Assembly: GCA_039881145.1 (NCBI GenBank)
Contig: JAYKKI010000029.1
Span: 26,826,001-26,890,000, forward strand
Source of the DNA: Druceiella hillmani
Taxonomy: Eukaryota > Arthropoda > Insecta > Lepidoptera > Hepialidae
Length of the DNA: 64,000 nt
Direction: 5' to 3'
A program made the translations under genes and the position numbers. The notes under the pieces were generated by a model, which was not told the origin of the DNA, ran no database searches, and saw nothing but the letters and a program-made list of their open reading frames with translations. Positions 1 to 9,922 of the stretch are shown here, piece after piece; within the stretch, counting starts at the first letter, position 1, and every line of letters starts with the position of its first letter.

Positions 1-1890
1 GGTCATGCCACCACCTGCAGCTATCACTAGTTCTGATTTTCGTTTGTAGGTGGCTCCTACACCATCTGTAAAGGTGGTAGATAGTACAGTAAAGGTGCAT
101 CCTTTTCTGTGACTGGCCGCGTGGTAGTTTCAAGAAAAAAAGTAAATTCCGAAAGGCATAGTTACGGTCCGCCCAGTAGATTGTCTGCGAAAAAGTGAGA
201 TAAAATCATAAGCATTGTTTATTATTAATTTAATTACTAATCTGTTTAATATCTGTTTAATAATATCATCACGGGAACTATCACTTATTTTCGACGCTGT
301 CGCTGTTCTCGCATTTGCTCGGCCCTGAACTTTTTGATCTCTTGGATTCCTTTTGACGTAAGCTTTCTCCTTTCGATTCCTTTTGACACGAGCTCTTCTT
401 ATTAACGTTTTCTATAATTCTCAGCCTATTTACTATTCGTATGAAATGACACCATTAATTTTTTTGTAATTTTTCATTTAATACCAAATTTCATTTATAT
501 TTCGGTGAATATTTTTATTGTCTTACTTTGTTTCCTAGTATTAGTACACAAGTTCTTTATAACGATACTCAAATTAACATCCTAGCAAAACGCGTTTTCA
601 TTTTACTCTAATTTATAACCTTATACAACGCTAATTCACAATCACGCGCATATACCTACACTAGTACGATTACGTTACAGGCAAAACTAATGCTGCACGA
701 CAATCATATACAGATATGTTCTATCTGTAGTGAACTCAACTTTTATTAACAAACAGAGGAGTAAACTCCAGTCGCGCATCGGAGCTGACACGCACAATTT
801 TTCTTGTTTATATTGGCTCATTGTATTATATTGGGGGTGGGTACGATTTCTTGTAGAAAGTTCTTGCATTTAAATTTGACACTCTCTGATCAAATATTCT
901 TTCATTGTTCAGGGACCAGTAATCTTTTCTTTTTTTGTTTGTCCATTGCTTCAGTAAACCATTTTTGAATTAATGAATTCTTCATAAGGCAATTGTTTTA
1001 CATAACTGTCATCGCACTTTCTTTAGAGACATTTTTTAAAATAACGGTCACAACAACCACCTCCAACATATTTTAAAAATTAGCTATTTTAGTAAGAGTT
1101 TATTAAGTATTTTAGACAATATTTTTTAAGGCTGCAAGTAAGAAATCAATATTTGCACGGGTCATGCAAGTATAAGTTTCACGGATCTGTAATTTCGGTG
1201 GCACGACCCAAAATGGTTGCAATAGAGAAAATAAGGAATAACTCATTTTGGTACTGTTTATTCCCAAAAAATTCAGGTGAAATTTTGCAACGTACCAAAC
1301 AAGTAACGATTTGGTTTTTTTACACATTCTTGGATAACATAATTTTTTACTCGCTGCTTGGTGACTATTAGCATCATCCTCCACAAATTCTTCAAAACAT
1401 TTCGTTTCGGCATTTTGCGCTTTGTTATTAGGTTTTATGAGACCGTGTCTAGTTTTCTTATAAATTATAGCTATATTCTTTACCCTCCAGATTTTGTATT
1501 TGTTCACTTATTTTCTAGAAATACTTTTTCTACGTACTGCTTTTTCTTTACGATTTTTCATTTTGGAATCATTGTCTTGAAGTTGTGTTTTCAATACTTC
1601 ATCGAAAATTGTCTTTTTTACTAAGTTTCTCTTTTAAATGATGTCTTCAACTGCTCGTAACGAATATTTGGCGTTAGTTCTATTAATTTTGTCTTAACAT
1701 ACTTTTTATTCCTTAATCGGTTGTATCTCTGTTGCTGCATTTTTAGTTTTCTCTTTAGTTTAAAAAGTATACTGTCGTTTCGTTTTATTTCTTTGTTTCT
1801 GAGTTTTTCTGCCGTCCACTTTTTTCTGACATCTTGAACTCTCTGATCCTCGACATAGAATGGTCCTGTATGTTCATGTACATCCATTCT
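1..1890 (-). pseudogene. Decayed transposon-type gene (DDE-like family, unnamed), runs off the window start
   Basis: Reading the minus strand from 1890 to 1, broken frames match in order a protein family I recognise from insect transposons, although I cannot name its superfamily. First comes a basic coiled stretch (1621-1887, rich in Lys/Arg). Next comes a block with FEEFVEDDANSHQAASKK, then SYSLFSLLQPFWVVPP, then RETYTCMTRANIDFLLAALK (within 1112-1507). Further down, EEFINSKMVY can be read near 980. At 20-130 are NYHAASHRKG and DGVGATYKRKSELV, which correspond to the family's conserved His-Gly-Lys-Gly / Asp-Gly-Val-Gly-Ala / Lys-Arg block. Stops and frameshifts occur throughout, for example between 1507 and 1621 and just below 1112. 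About 10 extra residues separate the HRKG and DGVGA blocks, which I expect to be nearly adjacent. No inverted-repeat ends were found. The gene is surely inactive. Confidence 0.6.
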
Positions 1891-2963
1891 CTTGTCGAAA
1901 TAAGATATTGGAGCTACTGCAGTGAATTTCTCATATTTCTTTTATTTTCTTCTTCTTTACCTAGTTTCCAGAATTATCTCTCTTCTCACGACCAATCATT
2001 TGTCGATATTTTTGTCGTCCCTGTTCTTTTCTTTTTAGGTATTTTGCTCTCTTCTTGTCTTGTTGTTTAGCTAACTTAATTATATTACCGTCGAAGTTTT
2101 TCAAATTCATTTGTCTTTTCAAGTAGGATTTCATTTCTTTTCAAATTTAGTTCATTTTTTAGGCATAATGTATAAATCTGTAGAAAAAATGTATACTTAA
2201 TACAATATAAGTCGCATGTAAGTATGTTATATACATTTATATAGATATTTCTACAAATGTAAAATATGAAAATCCTACAAACGTCCGCATATAAAATGTA
2301 AAAATCTTGAATTGTTATTAAATCGATTATATTAAAAAAAGCGCCGTGCGAAGCTCTACATATTTGAAAATAAAACGAAGTATTCAGTCTCCTCTCATAA
2401 TTTTTGCGAAGGGGCTGCCGACACTGGACTGATGATTTCAGAATCAACTTGAGATTATTTTCTAATGTTATCATTCTACTAAAATTTCATTAATCATTTC
2501 TTCATTATTAATTTAAATTAAATGAAACTTCATTATTAATTTCTTAACGTATTTCAACCAATAATACTAGGGTAATTAATAATACCAGGGGATTTTTTGC
2601 CTGACATTCTACGTCATATGGAATCCGAAATAGCCACAGAGCAGACGGTGCGAATTATGTGACCTCTAGGTAGAAATATTTAAAAACAAAAACCTTTAGT
2701 TTTTGACTCGCAAAACATTTAGCAAAAATTTCAAATTTTATTTTACTCGGTAAACTCACTTGTAAAATGCAAATTTTAGGTACTCATACAGTTAAGTAAC
2801 TCTAATACAGTTTTAGTATTTAGTTTTTGTGTAGGAATACAGTATTCTAAAGTATACGAGTAGTAACATGGAGTAACATAAAATAAAGAAAAATATTACT
2901 TTTTAATTAATACAAAGATATAGAAGGACATTTTTGGGAAGGCTTTGCACCACGGGAATGAGA

Positions 2964-2965
<2 letters not shown>
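1891..2965. other. AT-rich noncoding stretch
   Basis: No supported gene. Short frames here, including 2085-2474 on the minus strand, are low-complexity Ile/Phe/Tyr/Leu peptides. 2490-2545 carries short repeats of the type 'tcattattaatttc'. Confidence 0.5.

Positions 2966-3039
<74 letters not shown>
2966..3039. repeat. (TA)n microsatellite, left of Helitron remnant
   Basis: About 37 uninterrupted TA units. A second long TA tract begins at 4436, so the Helitron remnant between them is bracketed by the same simple repeat. Helitrons insert between A and T, so insertion into a TA tract would give this picture. Confidence 0.95.
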
Positions 3040-3043
<4 letters not shown>

Positions 3044-3164
3044 TAAAGTAAGTATATAATGTGCATGCTGCTAAAACTCAGAAACGAGTCCCGGTACGAT
3101 CAAGGGAGTTATATGGTGTGGTAGCCTTATATCCTCCATACACGAAGAAGGTTCCCGTTTAAAC

Positions 3165-3208
3165 CTAAAGGGCGTGCCCTACCTAAGGTTGAAAATTTCG
3201 CCCTTTAG
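3165..3208. repeat. 10-bp inverted repeat at the edge of the heat-shock-element array
   Basis: Arms ctaaagggcg (3165-3174) and cgccctttag (3199-3208) are perfect reverse complements with 24 nt between them. A smaller palindrome, agggc-gt-gccct, lies at 3169-3180. The right arm overlaps the first pentamer of the adjacent array. The role is unknown; a structure belonging to the Helitron's 5' part is possible. Confidence 0.6.
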
Positions 3209-3401
3209 AAATTTCCAGAACATTCGAGAGTATTTGAGAGCATTCCACAACATTCCAGAACATCCCGGAATGTTGTGGAATGTTTGGGAATGGTTTCAAT
3301 TATTCGGAAACATCCAGGAACTTCCCAGATCATTGTGGAACATTCCAGAACCCTCTCGAATGTTGTGAACTGTTCTGGAATATTGTGGACCATTCGAAGT
3401 C
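3207..3401 (+). promoter_or_regulatory. Heat-shock-element array, about 39 in-phase pentamers
   Basis: From 3207 the sequence divides into consecutive 5-bp blocks without slipping: AGAAA TTTCC AGAAC ATTCG, then AGAGT ATTTG AGAGC ATTCC, and so on to GGACC ATTCG AAGTC at 3401. Blocks alternate between nGAAn-like and nTTCn-like, which is the binding unit of heat shock factor; three alternating units suffice for a trimer. Some blocks are mutated (ACAAC, GTTGT, ATCCC, GGTTT), but the phase is kept for about 195 bp. A TATA box follows at 3437 and a Helitron reading frame at 3627. The alternation also creates open frames on both strands (3174-3511), which I take as artefacts. HSF binding is inferred from the motif. 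Confidence 0.8.
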
Positions 3402-3436
3402 ATTTTTTGTATGGGTGGGGCTACCCATTGGTAGGA

Positions 3437-3446
3437 GTATATAAAG
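3437..3446 (+). promoter_or_regulatory. TATA box of the heat-shock-like promoter
   Basis: gtatataaag lies about 36 bp after the last pentamer of the array. Transcription would be expected to start about 25-30 bp downstream, near 3465-3475. This leaves a leader of about 155 nt, rich in 'gtgaa/aagtg' words, before the ATG at 3627. Long, A-rich, G-poor leaders are typical of insect hsp70 genes; that likeness is an impression, not an alignment. Confidence 0.65.
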
Positions 3447-3626
3447 CAATATCCGTCGTGAGTTCGAACGTTAGTTTTTATCACTGAAGTGCAGAGAGTG
3501 AATAAAAACAAACAGTGAAGTGTAAGTAATCAAGGTGATAGTGACTAAATATAAAGTGTGAAAAGTGTTTAAAGGGTACTTAGTGTTTTTTTTAAGAAAA
3601 AGTTGATTTGATTAATATTTTATACA

Positions 3627-4432
3627 ATGCCCAAACGTAAAAAAGGAGGAGATTTTTTTTTGCCAGTTCTGAAGCTAAACGGCGAAAAGAAAAAGAAAAG
3701 CGAAAAAACGAAATAGCGCGAAGCACGTTTACGTTCCCAATAATCGAGAATGAGCACTGTGAGAAGCAGATAAACCGAAGAACAACGAAAAGAACGAATT
3801 AAAGAATCAAGAATTGCGACACAATCTTGTGATAAAAGTCTGCGAATGCAAGCCATCCCTGAAAATATCACTCTACGAGAAGCGCGGATGAGGACAAGTT
3901 CAAAGAGAGTATGAGTGATGACATACTGTACCAAATCCGACAAGCTCGTCCAGAAGTGGCCATCGAATTCAACGTCGACATCTTCAGTGAAACATTTATT
4001 CGACTAGAAGATAAATGTTTAGCAATAAAAAACCAGACCTTAGTACAACTTGGGATGCTAGCACCATGACAAGCTGTTTTCAGTGTGCTAAACTTCAAAA
4101 TTACAGAGGATAAATGCTACAACATCAACGAACTACTTTAATATATTGCTCTCAACAAACCACTCCTCAGTGACAATAAAAAAAAATTACATCGTTATCA
4201 TGGACCGGATCGACAACAACACTGGTGGAATTATTTACTTGGACGCACCAGGCGGCTCCGGGAAAACGTTTATAATAAATCTATTACTGGCAGAAATGTT
4301 ACGTACTAAACAACATATCGCACTTGCACTGGCATCACCCAGTTATGGAAGGAGGACTGCCTATTCCGCCCTATAATTACCGTTGAATATATTCGAAGAT
4401 TAATTCCCAGTATGTAAAATCTCAAGAGCACC
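3627..4432 (+). pseudogene. Helitron Rep/helicase remnant, internally deleted
   Basis: The frame opens MPKRKK at 3627, as Helitron proteins often do. After a frameshift in a T-run it continues as ASSEAKRRKEKEKRK, then (another frame) TEEQRKERIKESRIATQS and ENITLREARMRTSSKRV, the basic N-terminal repeats of the family. At 3911 it jumps directly to helicase-side sequence, MSDDILYQIRQARPE and RLEDKCLAIKNQTLVQLGM. A stop follows, and 4146-4376 carries DRIDNNTGGIIYLDAPGGSG, then KT: the Walker A motif of the PIF1-like Helitron helicase (APGGSGKT intact). The last recognisable residues are PVCKISRAP at about 4410-4430. The Rep (HUH) nuclease domain, expected between the two parts, is missing, as are all later helicase motifs. 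Several stops and frameshifts make it non-functional. Canonical ends (5' TC, 3' hairpin plus CTRR) were not established, though CTAG occurs at 4431-4434. Confidence 0.85.
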
Positions 4433-4433
4433 T

Positions 4434-4435
<2 letters not shown>

Positions 4436-4528
<93 letters not shown>
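4436..4528. repeat. (TA)n microsatellite, right of Helitron remnant
   Basis: About 46 TA units with one interruption (taaat) near 4479. It begins immediately after the last Helitron-like codons. Confidence 0.95.
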
Positions 4529-4530
<2 letters not shown>

Positions 4531-4766
4531 TGGATTCTATAATGTCAGAGTGTTTTGAAGTTACTAGTGTTTTTGTCTTGAAGTTTAGATTTAAAATCAA
4601 ATGATATTGGAAGATAGGTGATCAAAATTAAAAAGCCATCTGGTTAGAGGTTGAATTCTGAAGAGCCTTTCATAAAATCTTATGTTATAAAAAATGAACT
4701 ACGATATCTACATAGAACAATGGGTATCTGGAAATGTGGTCAAAGTACAAATAACTTGTAGAAATA

Positions 4767-5012
4767 ATGAATATATTTGGCGTTAATTTTGTAGAAATTC
4801 ATTATTCACAATTAAATGAAACTACGTGATGTAGTATTATTTCTACTTTCTTTACGTTCTTTACCACGACCTAGGTTTCGTTGTATTACAACATCTTCAG
4901 GTGGGATATTAGCAAAGATTTCTTTGCTAATATCTCAAAAAAAAAGGACGTGGTAAAGAACTTAAAGAAAGTAGAAATAATACTACATCACGTAGTTTCA
5001 TTTAATTATAGA
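4767..5012. mobile_element. MITE with 59-bp subterminal inverted repeats (copy 1)
   Basis: The arm at 4810-4868 is the reverse complement of 4951-5009 with a single mismatch. The centre carries a second perfect hairpin: gatattagcaaaga (4905-4918), loop tttt, and its complement at 4923-4936. A 40-bp leader at 4768-4807 (atatatttggcgttaatttt and on) is shared with the copy at 27.3 kb and with a fragment at 25.7 kb. It has no coding capacity. The family looks like a non-autonomous DNA element of foldback type; the mobilising transposase is unknown, and flanking target duplications could not be fixed. Confidence 0.8.
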
Positions 5013-5394
5013 TATAATTTAGGAAAATGAAAGCACCACATTTATTCTGATGTTAGAAATATATTTTTTAATGCTAGTACCCCCTCCAAAATTTCTATAT
5101 TAACTTTAAGGTTTAACTAGACATTTGTGTATTCTTATACGCTTTTTGACTGCCAAATTTGAAATATTTGGGTAAAATTCTTTCCGAGGAAAACGAATGT
5201 AACAGACTGACATGTTTTTTTTTCTGATGTAGACATAAAACACTTTAAATTGTAACCATTGTAAGTTATTCTATAAATAAATGTGTGAAATTAAATGTAT
5301 TTAATTTGTACCAACTTTCGGTCTTTATCTAGGCCATTTATATTCCCAGAGCACAATATGAATAGAGGCACAAAATGAAAAGTGTAATATAACC

Positions 5395-5515
5395 GTATTT
5401 GTGTCAGTGGAAGTGATCGATTACGCTAGGCGCTGGCGCGGCGTGGGTTGCGCGATCTGCCCTAATGGGTCGCCTGAGGCGGCTCCTATAAATTGCTCTA
5501 ATAAATAAAATGATA
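5395..5515. other. GC-rich island in AT-rich DNA, origin unclear
   Basis: 5410-5490 contains words such as ggcgctggcgcggcgtgg and gggtcgcctgaggcggctcc, then falls to an aataaataaaa end at 5500-5511. GC-rich body plus AT-rich tail resembles a retroposed SINE fragment, but no clear tRNA promoter boxes were seen. A conserved noncoding element is another reading. Confidence 0.4.
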
Positions 5516-5732
5516 CAGTTTTTCGAGACTATATTCATTGACAAAAAACTTATAAATAATATACAATGTGCTAGGTTTCAGAGCCCGATTCGGTCAGTAG
5601 CAGATCATATTTTCAAAGAGAGCGGAACATTCATGAGATACTATCAGGATAATAATTGTAACCCTGTGTAATTAAATATAATTCAACATTTGCCACTTTT
5701 AAAGTAGCGTAAATTCCCTAAATGTAAAGGGT

Positions 5733-5769
5733 ATAAGGTTTTCTGTTAATGATAAGGTTTTCTGTTAAT
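5733..5769. repeat. 18-bp tandem duplication
   Basis: ataaggttttctgttaat occurs at 5733-5750 and again at 5752-5769, identical, separated by one base. Confidence 0.9.
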
Positions 5770-5779
5770 TAAACTTTAA

Positions 5780-7770
5780 ACTTAACGTACATCGATTAGA
5801 TAATACTGATAGTAAAATTAAAATGAACCAATATTTTCTACAATCGTTAGAAAATTAAAAATTTGTAAATATCTACATGCCATATGGAAACGGCGTTTTT
5901 CGTCGCTTTTGGTACAAAATTATTGCAATTTTAAGATTCTTTAGTCGAACAAAATAGTGTTGTAATTTCATGACACATGGCTTCCATCATGTACATTTGT
6001 GAGCATGGAAATCATTAATACTAGCCATTTTCCCTTTCGCTAGGATTTGGTTCATGAATCTGAGAACCACATTTGCTTACAAATTTCGATTAAAATTATT
6101 CAAGGTATCTTATTATAAATTCAAAATATATACAAGTAGACCATTATGGGACCTACATTACGTATATACAGACATTTGGTCGACTGGTTTTTCAATTAAA
6201 ATTATTCAATCATTATAAGTTAACGTATTAATGTCTATATACTAATTGCTGGTAAAAATTGATACAAGAATTCGTTTCCTTCTATTTTCATATACCATTT
6301 ATTCAACCAAGACTCACAATGTACTAAATGAATATTCTACTCTTTATGATCATGTTTATAAAAAAGGCCTACATAGTAAATGCAATTCAAGTTACTGTGC
6401 TTGGAATGATGAGTTATTTGGTCTGTGTTGTTATATTTTCAGTTTTAATTTCTTTTTTTATAGCTTTTTCTTGAATTCCTTTTACGGTTCTAATGCTTTA
6501 TCCTTTTCTCCTTTTTTCTTGAATTTTCTTCGTTATCCTTTTTATTTTATCGATGCTTCTAATCATGCTTCTAAGACAGACATATAAAATATGAAATTGG
6601 TTGTCATTTCTTCCTTATTGGCTAGTTTTCTTCTTTGCTTGGCACAGGATATAACTGTTTTTAATTTGTGATACTATAGAAGAATCTGTTGATGTATTTC
6701 ATTAATTATTGATGAAATATATCAGCTCAGGATCTTCTTATGAAGATGCAATCAGATATCATAATGTTTCAAAGGTCGACTATTGGTTGGTACTCATTGG
6801 ATAATATATTGAATCGGATAAATTAGAGAGTCCAGGAATGAAATTAGCAGGCTTCATTTTGTTATTTAAGCGTGTAGGTAATGACAAAAGTCGTTGTCTT
6901 CTTATGCTAAACCAATTAATGAAATATTTCGGATGTGACTTATATTTTCGTATCTAATAAGGCGCAGCAAAAAGATTTACGGGATGCTAACAGTTTTTAA
7001 TCACTGAGTAAAAAAATTAAGTTGGGTTTATTTATTTTATATTAAGGCTAAGAATAAGAATAATCTCTCGATGGCACCAGGTAGAGTGGATAATCTAGGT
7101 TTCGAGAAAATAATCATTAGGAGATCAAATGAACTTCCTGTACTGTGCAGGTGACTACTAAGCTAGGTGTAGCCGATGTCGGTCCTTTTTGCTTGTTGTC
7201 CTTCAGAGCCAAAAACTACGGTATTTTGGAAGATACGTTTGTTAGTAGATTTCATCGAGGTTGCAAATATTATTTATGGGATATTTGAATCGTCTATTAT
7301 ATTTGCTAATAAGTGGTCAAATTTTTCTTTTTTAATTTCTTTGTAAGTACCTTGTTCAAATAGTTTAATTTTGCTGTAGACAATTTCGCCTTATGAAAAA
7401 TGTGAAAAAAATATAATGAAAATAATGCGTCTAAAATCCGAGACTACTAAACCCAGAATTATGGAAAAATAGAGGTTTTGTGAAGCCCAAGTAGAGGCTA
7501 TAGGAAAACAATATAGATGATTATAGATGTCACAATTGTTTAAATATATACCATGTTTTTGCGCCTGCGAGCGTATAGTCGACAATATATGTTTATTTTT
7601 ATGTATTCTCAACTAATTTTCTCACAAATCATGCGAGGTGGGAGCTTGAAATTGTCATAGTGATGTATTTTATTAGCTCATATATTTTTTACTAGTCTTA
7701 GTTTTTTTGAATTCTCTATATGTTATGGGTATCAATTGCTTTTTGATAATATTTTAAATAGTATTCTGGA
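5780..7770. other. Noncoding stretch without recognisable elements
   Basis: The longest frame (6246-6587, plus) gives a Phe/Ser/Tyr-rich hydrophobic peptide with no domain I recognise. 6560-6960 contains fragments that look vaguely protein-like but are full of stops. No repeat family member was identified. Confidence 0.4.
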
Positions 7771-7907
7771 AAAGATGTTATAAAAATGTAAGAAAATTTT
7801 GCATTCTCTCCTTATTTCCCAAAACAATGAATACATTTACGTTATGAAAAATGATATTTTCAAATAGTTTAATAGAAATACTCGGTACCCTTAAATATTT
7901 TAACTGC

Positions 7908-7965
7908 CTATATGTGTACGGAACCCTCGTAGTGTGGGTTCTACTCGTGATTGAGAGGTTTTTAT
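7908..7965 (+). repeat. Lepidopteran interspersed-repeat end ('tacggaaccct' type)
   Basis: tgtgtacggaaccctcgtag, followed by a stretch ending gattgagaggttttt, is a diverged form of a 3'-end motif that recurs widely in moth and butterfly genomes. A second diverged copy is at 17054-17109. No coding region is attached. Confidence 0.55.
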
Positions 7966-7972
7966 GTATTTT

Positions 7973-8470
7973 GTATAAATGCGTGTGCATGTTAAATTTT
8001 AAAGTTTCTCTGCCGTAGTCATTCTAATGTTACATTCATCATCAAATTAATAATCTCTCAACCTTATTATTATTAGTTTCGATTTCATTTAATTTATTCG
8101 GCTACTTAATGCATTTAACTTATAGATTAAGGCAACTTATTTAGTAAGTAAACTTTTAGAAGTATTTGAATTATCTCGTCCATTCGTTTGTTACTTTTAT
8201 TTGAATTTTGAATATATGCAAATGAATGAAACGCCACGAGTTCTATTTTTCCATCAGGGAAGTTTCGAAATAAAACTTTAGAGTAACACTAAATTATTCA
8301 AAGCTTGCATGCAAAAACTTCTAAACGAAGAACCCGTTTTATCTATAAACACTACTTTTAGTCCGCTGCTTCCCTCACTTGGTAATTTTTTTTATGACTA
8401 TAATACTGTCTAAATTAGATTAGCGGGAGCGATTATGTTGCTACCTTATATGGCGTGTATAGTGTTTCAA
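7973..8470. repeat. Interspersed repeat, copy A (homologous to 14026-14595)
   Basis: Aligns by eye with 14026-14595 over most of its length. Shared landmarks are ataaatgcgtgt at the start, ctgccgtagtcattct / ctgccatagtcattct, a ttaatgcatttaact / ttaatgcatttcact block, tatctataaacactac / tatttctaaatactt, and gttgctacctta / gttgctacctca near the end. It is an old dispersed repeat with no protein. Confidence 0.7.
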
Positions 8471-8559
8471 AATTCAAATCTATTTGTGACTTCGTTGTGA
8501 CGTTGCTTCGTTATTCCCATTGTGTACTTTTTGCCTCTAACAAGGAATATAAAGTAGCC

Positions 8560-9370
8560 TGTATTATATTCCGACCCCTCCTCCAACTGTCTTTATACCA
8601 ACAAACCAAAAATCACGTCGATCTGTTGCTCTGTTGCGACGAAAAGAAGAACAAAAAACACATTTGTGCATTTAAAATATTATAATATTAGTTAGGAAGA
8701 GATTTTCCGGGGTGATAGTCTATATCATATCACCTAATATCTCTATGCAAAATATCACGTCGATTAGTAGCTCCATTGTAACATGAAAGAAGGGCAAAAA
8801 ACACATTTATAACATTAATTAGGATATACTCCTACTACCAAGAACGAGACACCGGATTAAAAGTAACCATTATCATTCCCCGACCCGTCAACTATATCGG
8901 TTAAAAACATTACGATGATCCGCGGCTATGTTGCGACGTAAAAGAAGGATAAATAAAAGCGCTTTGGCATTCACAGTATTATTTGGGATTGTTATATCAG
9001 TTAGTATAAGATTTCTCGGGTCGATGAGTGCGCTATGCCATTTCCCAGCCCACTAACTATCTCAGTCAAAGAATCACGTCGATCTGCAATTCCGTAGCAA
9101 TATGAAATAAGGACAAAAACGTTCACTTTTTCATTGATAATATTAATTAGTATTATAACGTTAGGAAGGATGAGACTTCCTAGTTTGAATGTAGCGTTGC
9201 GACGTGAAAGAAAAACCTATAAACATACTTTCGCCCTTAAGTTAGTATTATGCTATTAGTTGGATTGAGGTTACCCAGCACAAAATTTAGCCTTTATTAT
9301 TTCCCAGCAGCTATTTCTGGCCGAAAAATCATGTTGACCCGCTGCTCCGTCCACATAACATAAAAAAATT
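8560..9370. repeat. Degenerate tandem array, about 6 units of 125-165 bp
   Basis: A marker block, 'atcacgtcgatctgttgctc' or a variant followed by 'gttgcgacgtgaaagaagga', starts near 8612, 8755, 8909, 9072, about 9190 and 9326. Between the markers, units share cacattt...gcattt...tattagttaggat and then tttcccagcccactaacta. The units are diverged, so the array is old. The unit resembles the 3' part of dispersed lepidopteran repeats and directly continues repeat copy A. Confidence 0.7.
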
Positions 9371-9827
9371 TAGAGCAATAACATTTTCATAGTAGAACTT
9401 TACAACTGCTTAATAGCTTATAAAATTTATTATTTTCAATGACAGTTTATCTCAAGCAGATTACTTTTTGTTTTATATATTTATTTCATTACGATGGGCT
9501 TCTTGCAACTAATTCCGCGCCAAAATTGGATAAAGAGTGATAGTGAAAAAGAAAAATATATATTCAACGGAAAAAAGTTTCAACTCCTCATATATTTTGT
9601 AAGCTGGTGGAGTGCATTCCGCGCTGAGAAGTGTCCATGAATACTCGTTCTCGATTCGTTTCGCACGCATTTTGAATAAAATTGTGAACTCATCTGAACC
9701 GTCAATATGATTATAGCTGGATGATTTGTCCTTAAGCCAATGTAAAAAAAGAAATCTAATTGAAATATTTTATTTAATGATGTCTGTTACTTTTAGTTTT
9801 GTATTTAATAGTGCAGGTACGTAATAA

Positions 9828-9858
9828 ACTACACACACATACACACACACACACACAT

Positions 9859-9920
<62 letters not shown>
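9828..9920. repeat. Compound (CA)n(TA)n microsatellite
   Basis: An acacac tract with two cat interruptions (9831-9869) runs directly into an uninterrupted TA tract ending at 9920. Confidence 0.95.

Positions 9921-9922
<2 letters not shown>

Noticed and set aside
3174..3511. Four overlapping open frames on both strands giving Trp/Pro/Ile-rich peptides
   Set aside because: They are produced by the alternating GAA/TTC pentamers of the heat-shock-element array, which avoids stops on both strands.
6246..6960. Hydrophobic frame followed by broken protein-like segments, possibly a receptor relic
   Set aside because: I could not align any conserved chemoreceptor motif; the resemblance is only hydrophobicity and a few Cys.
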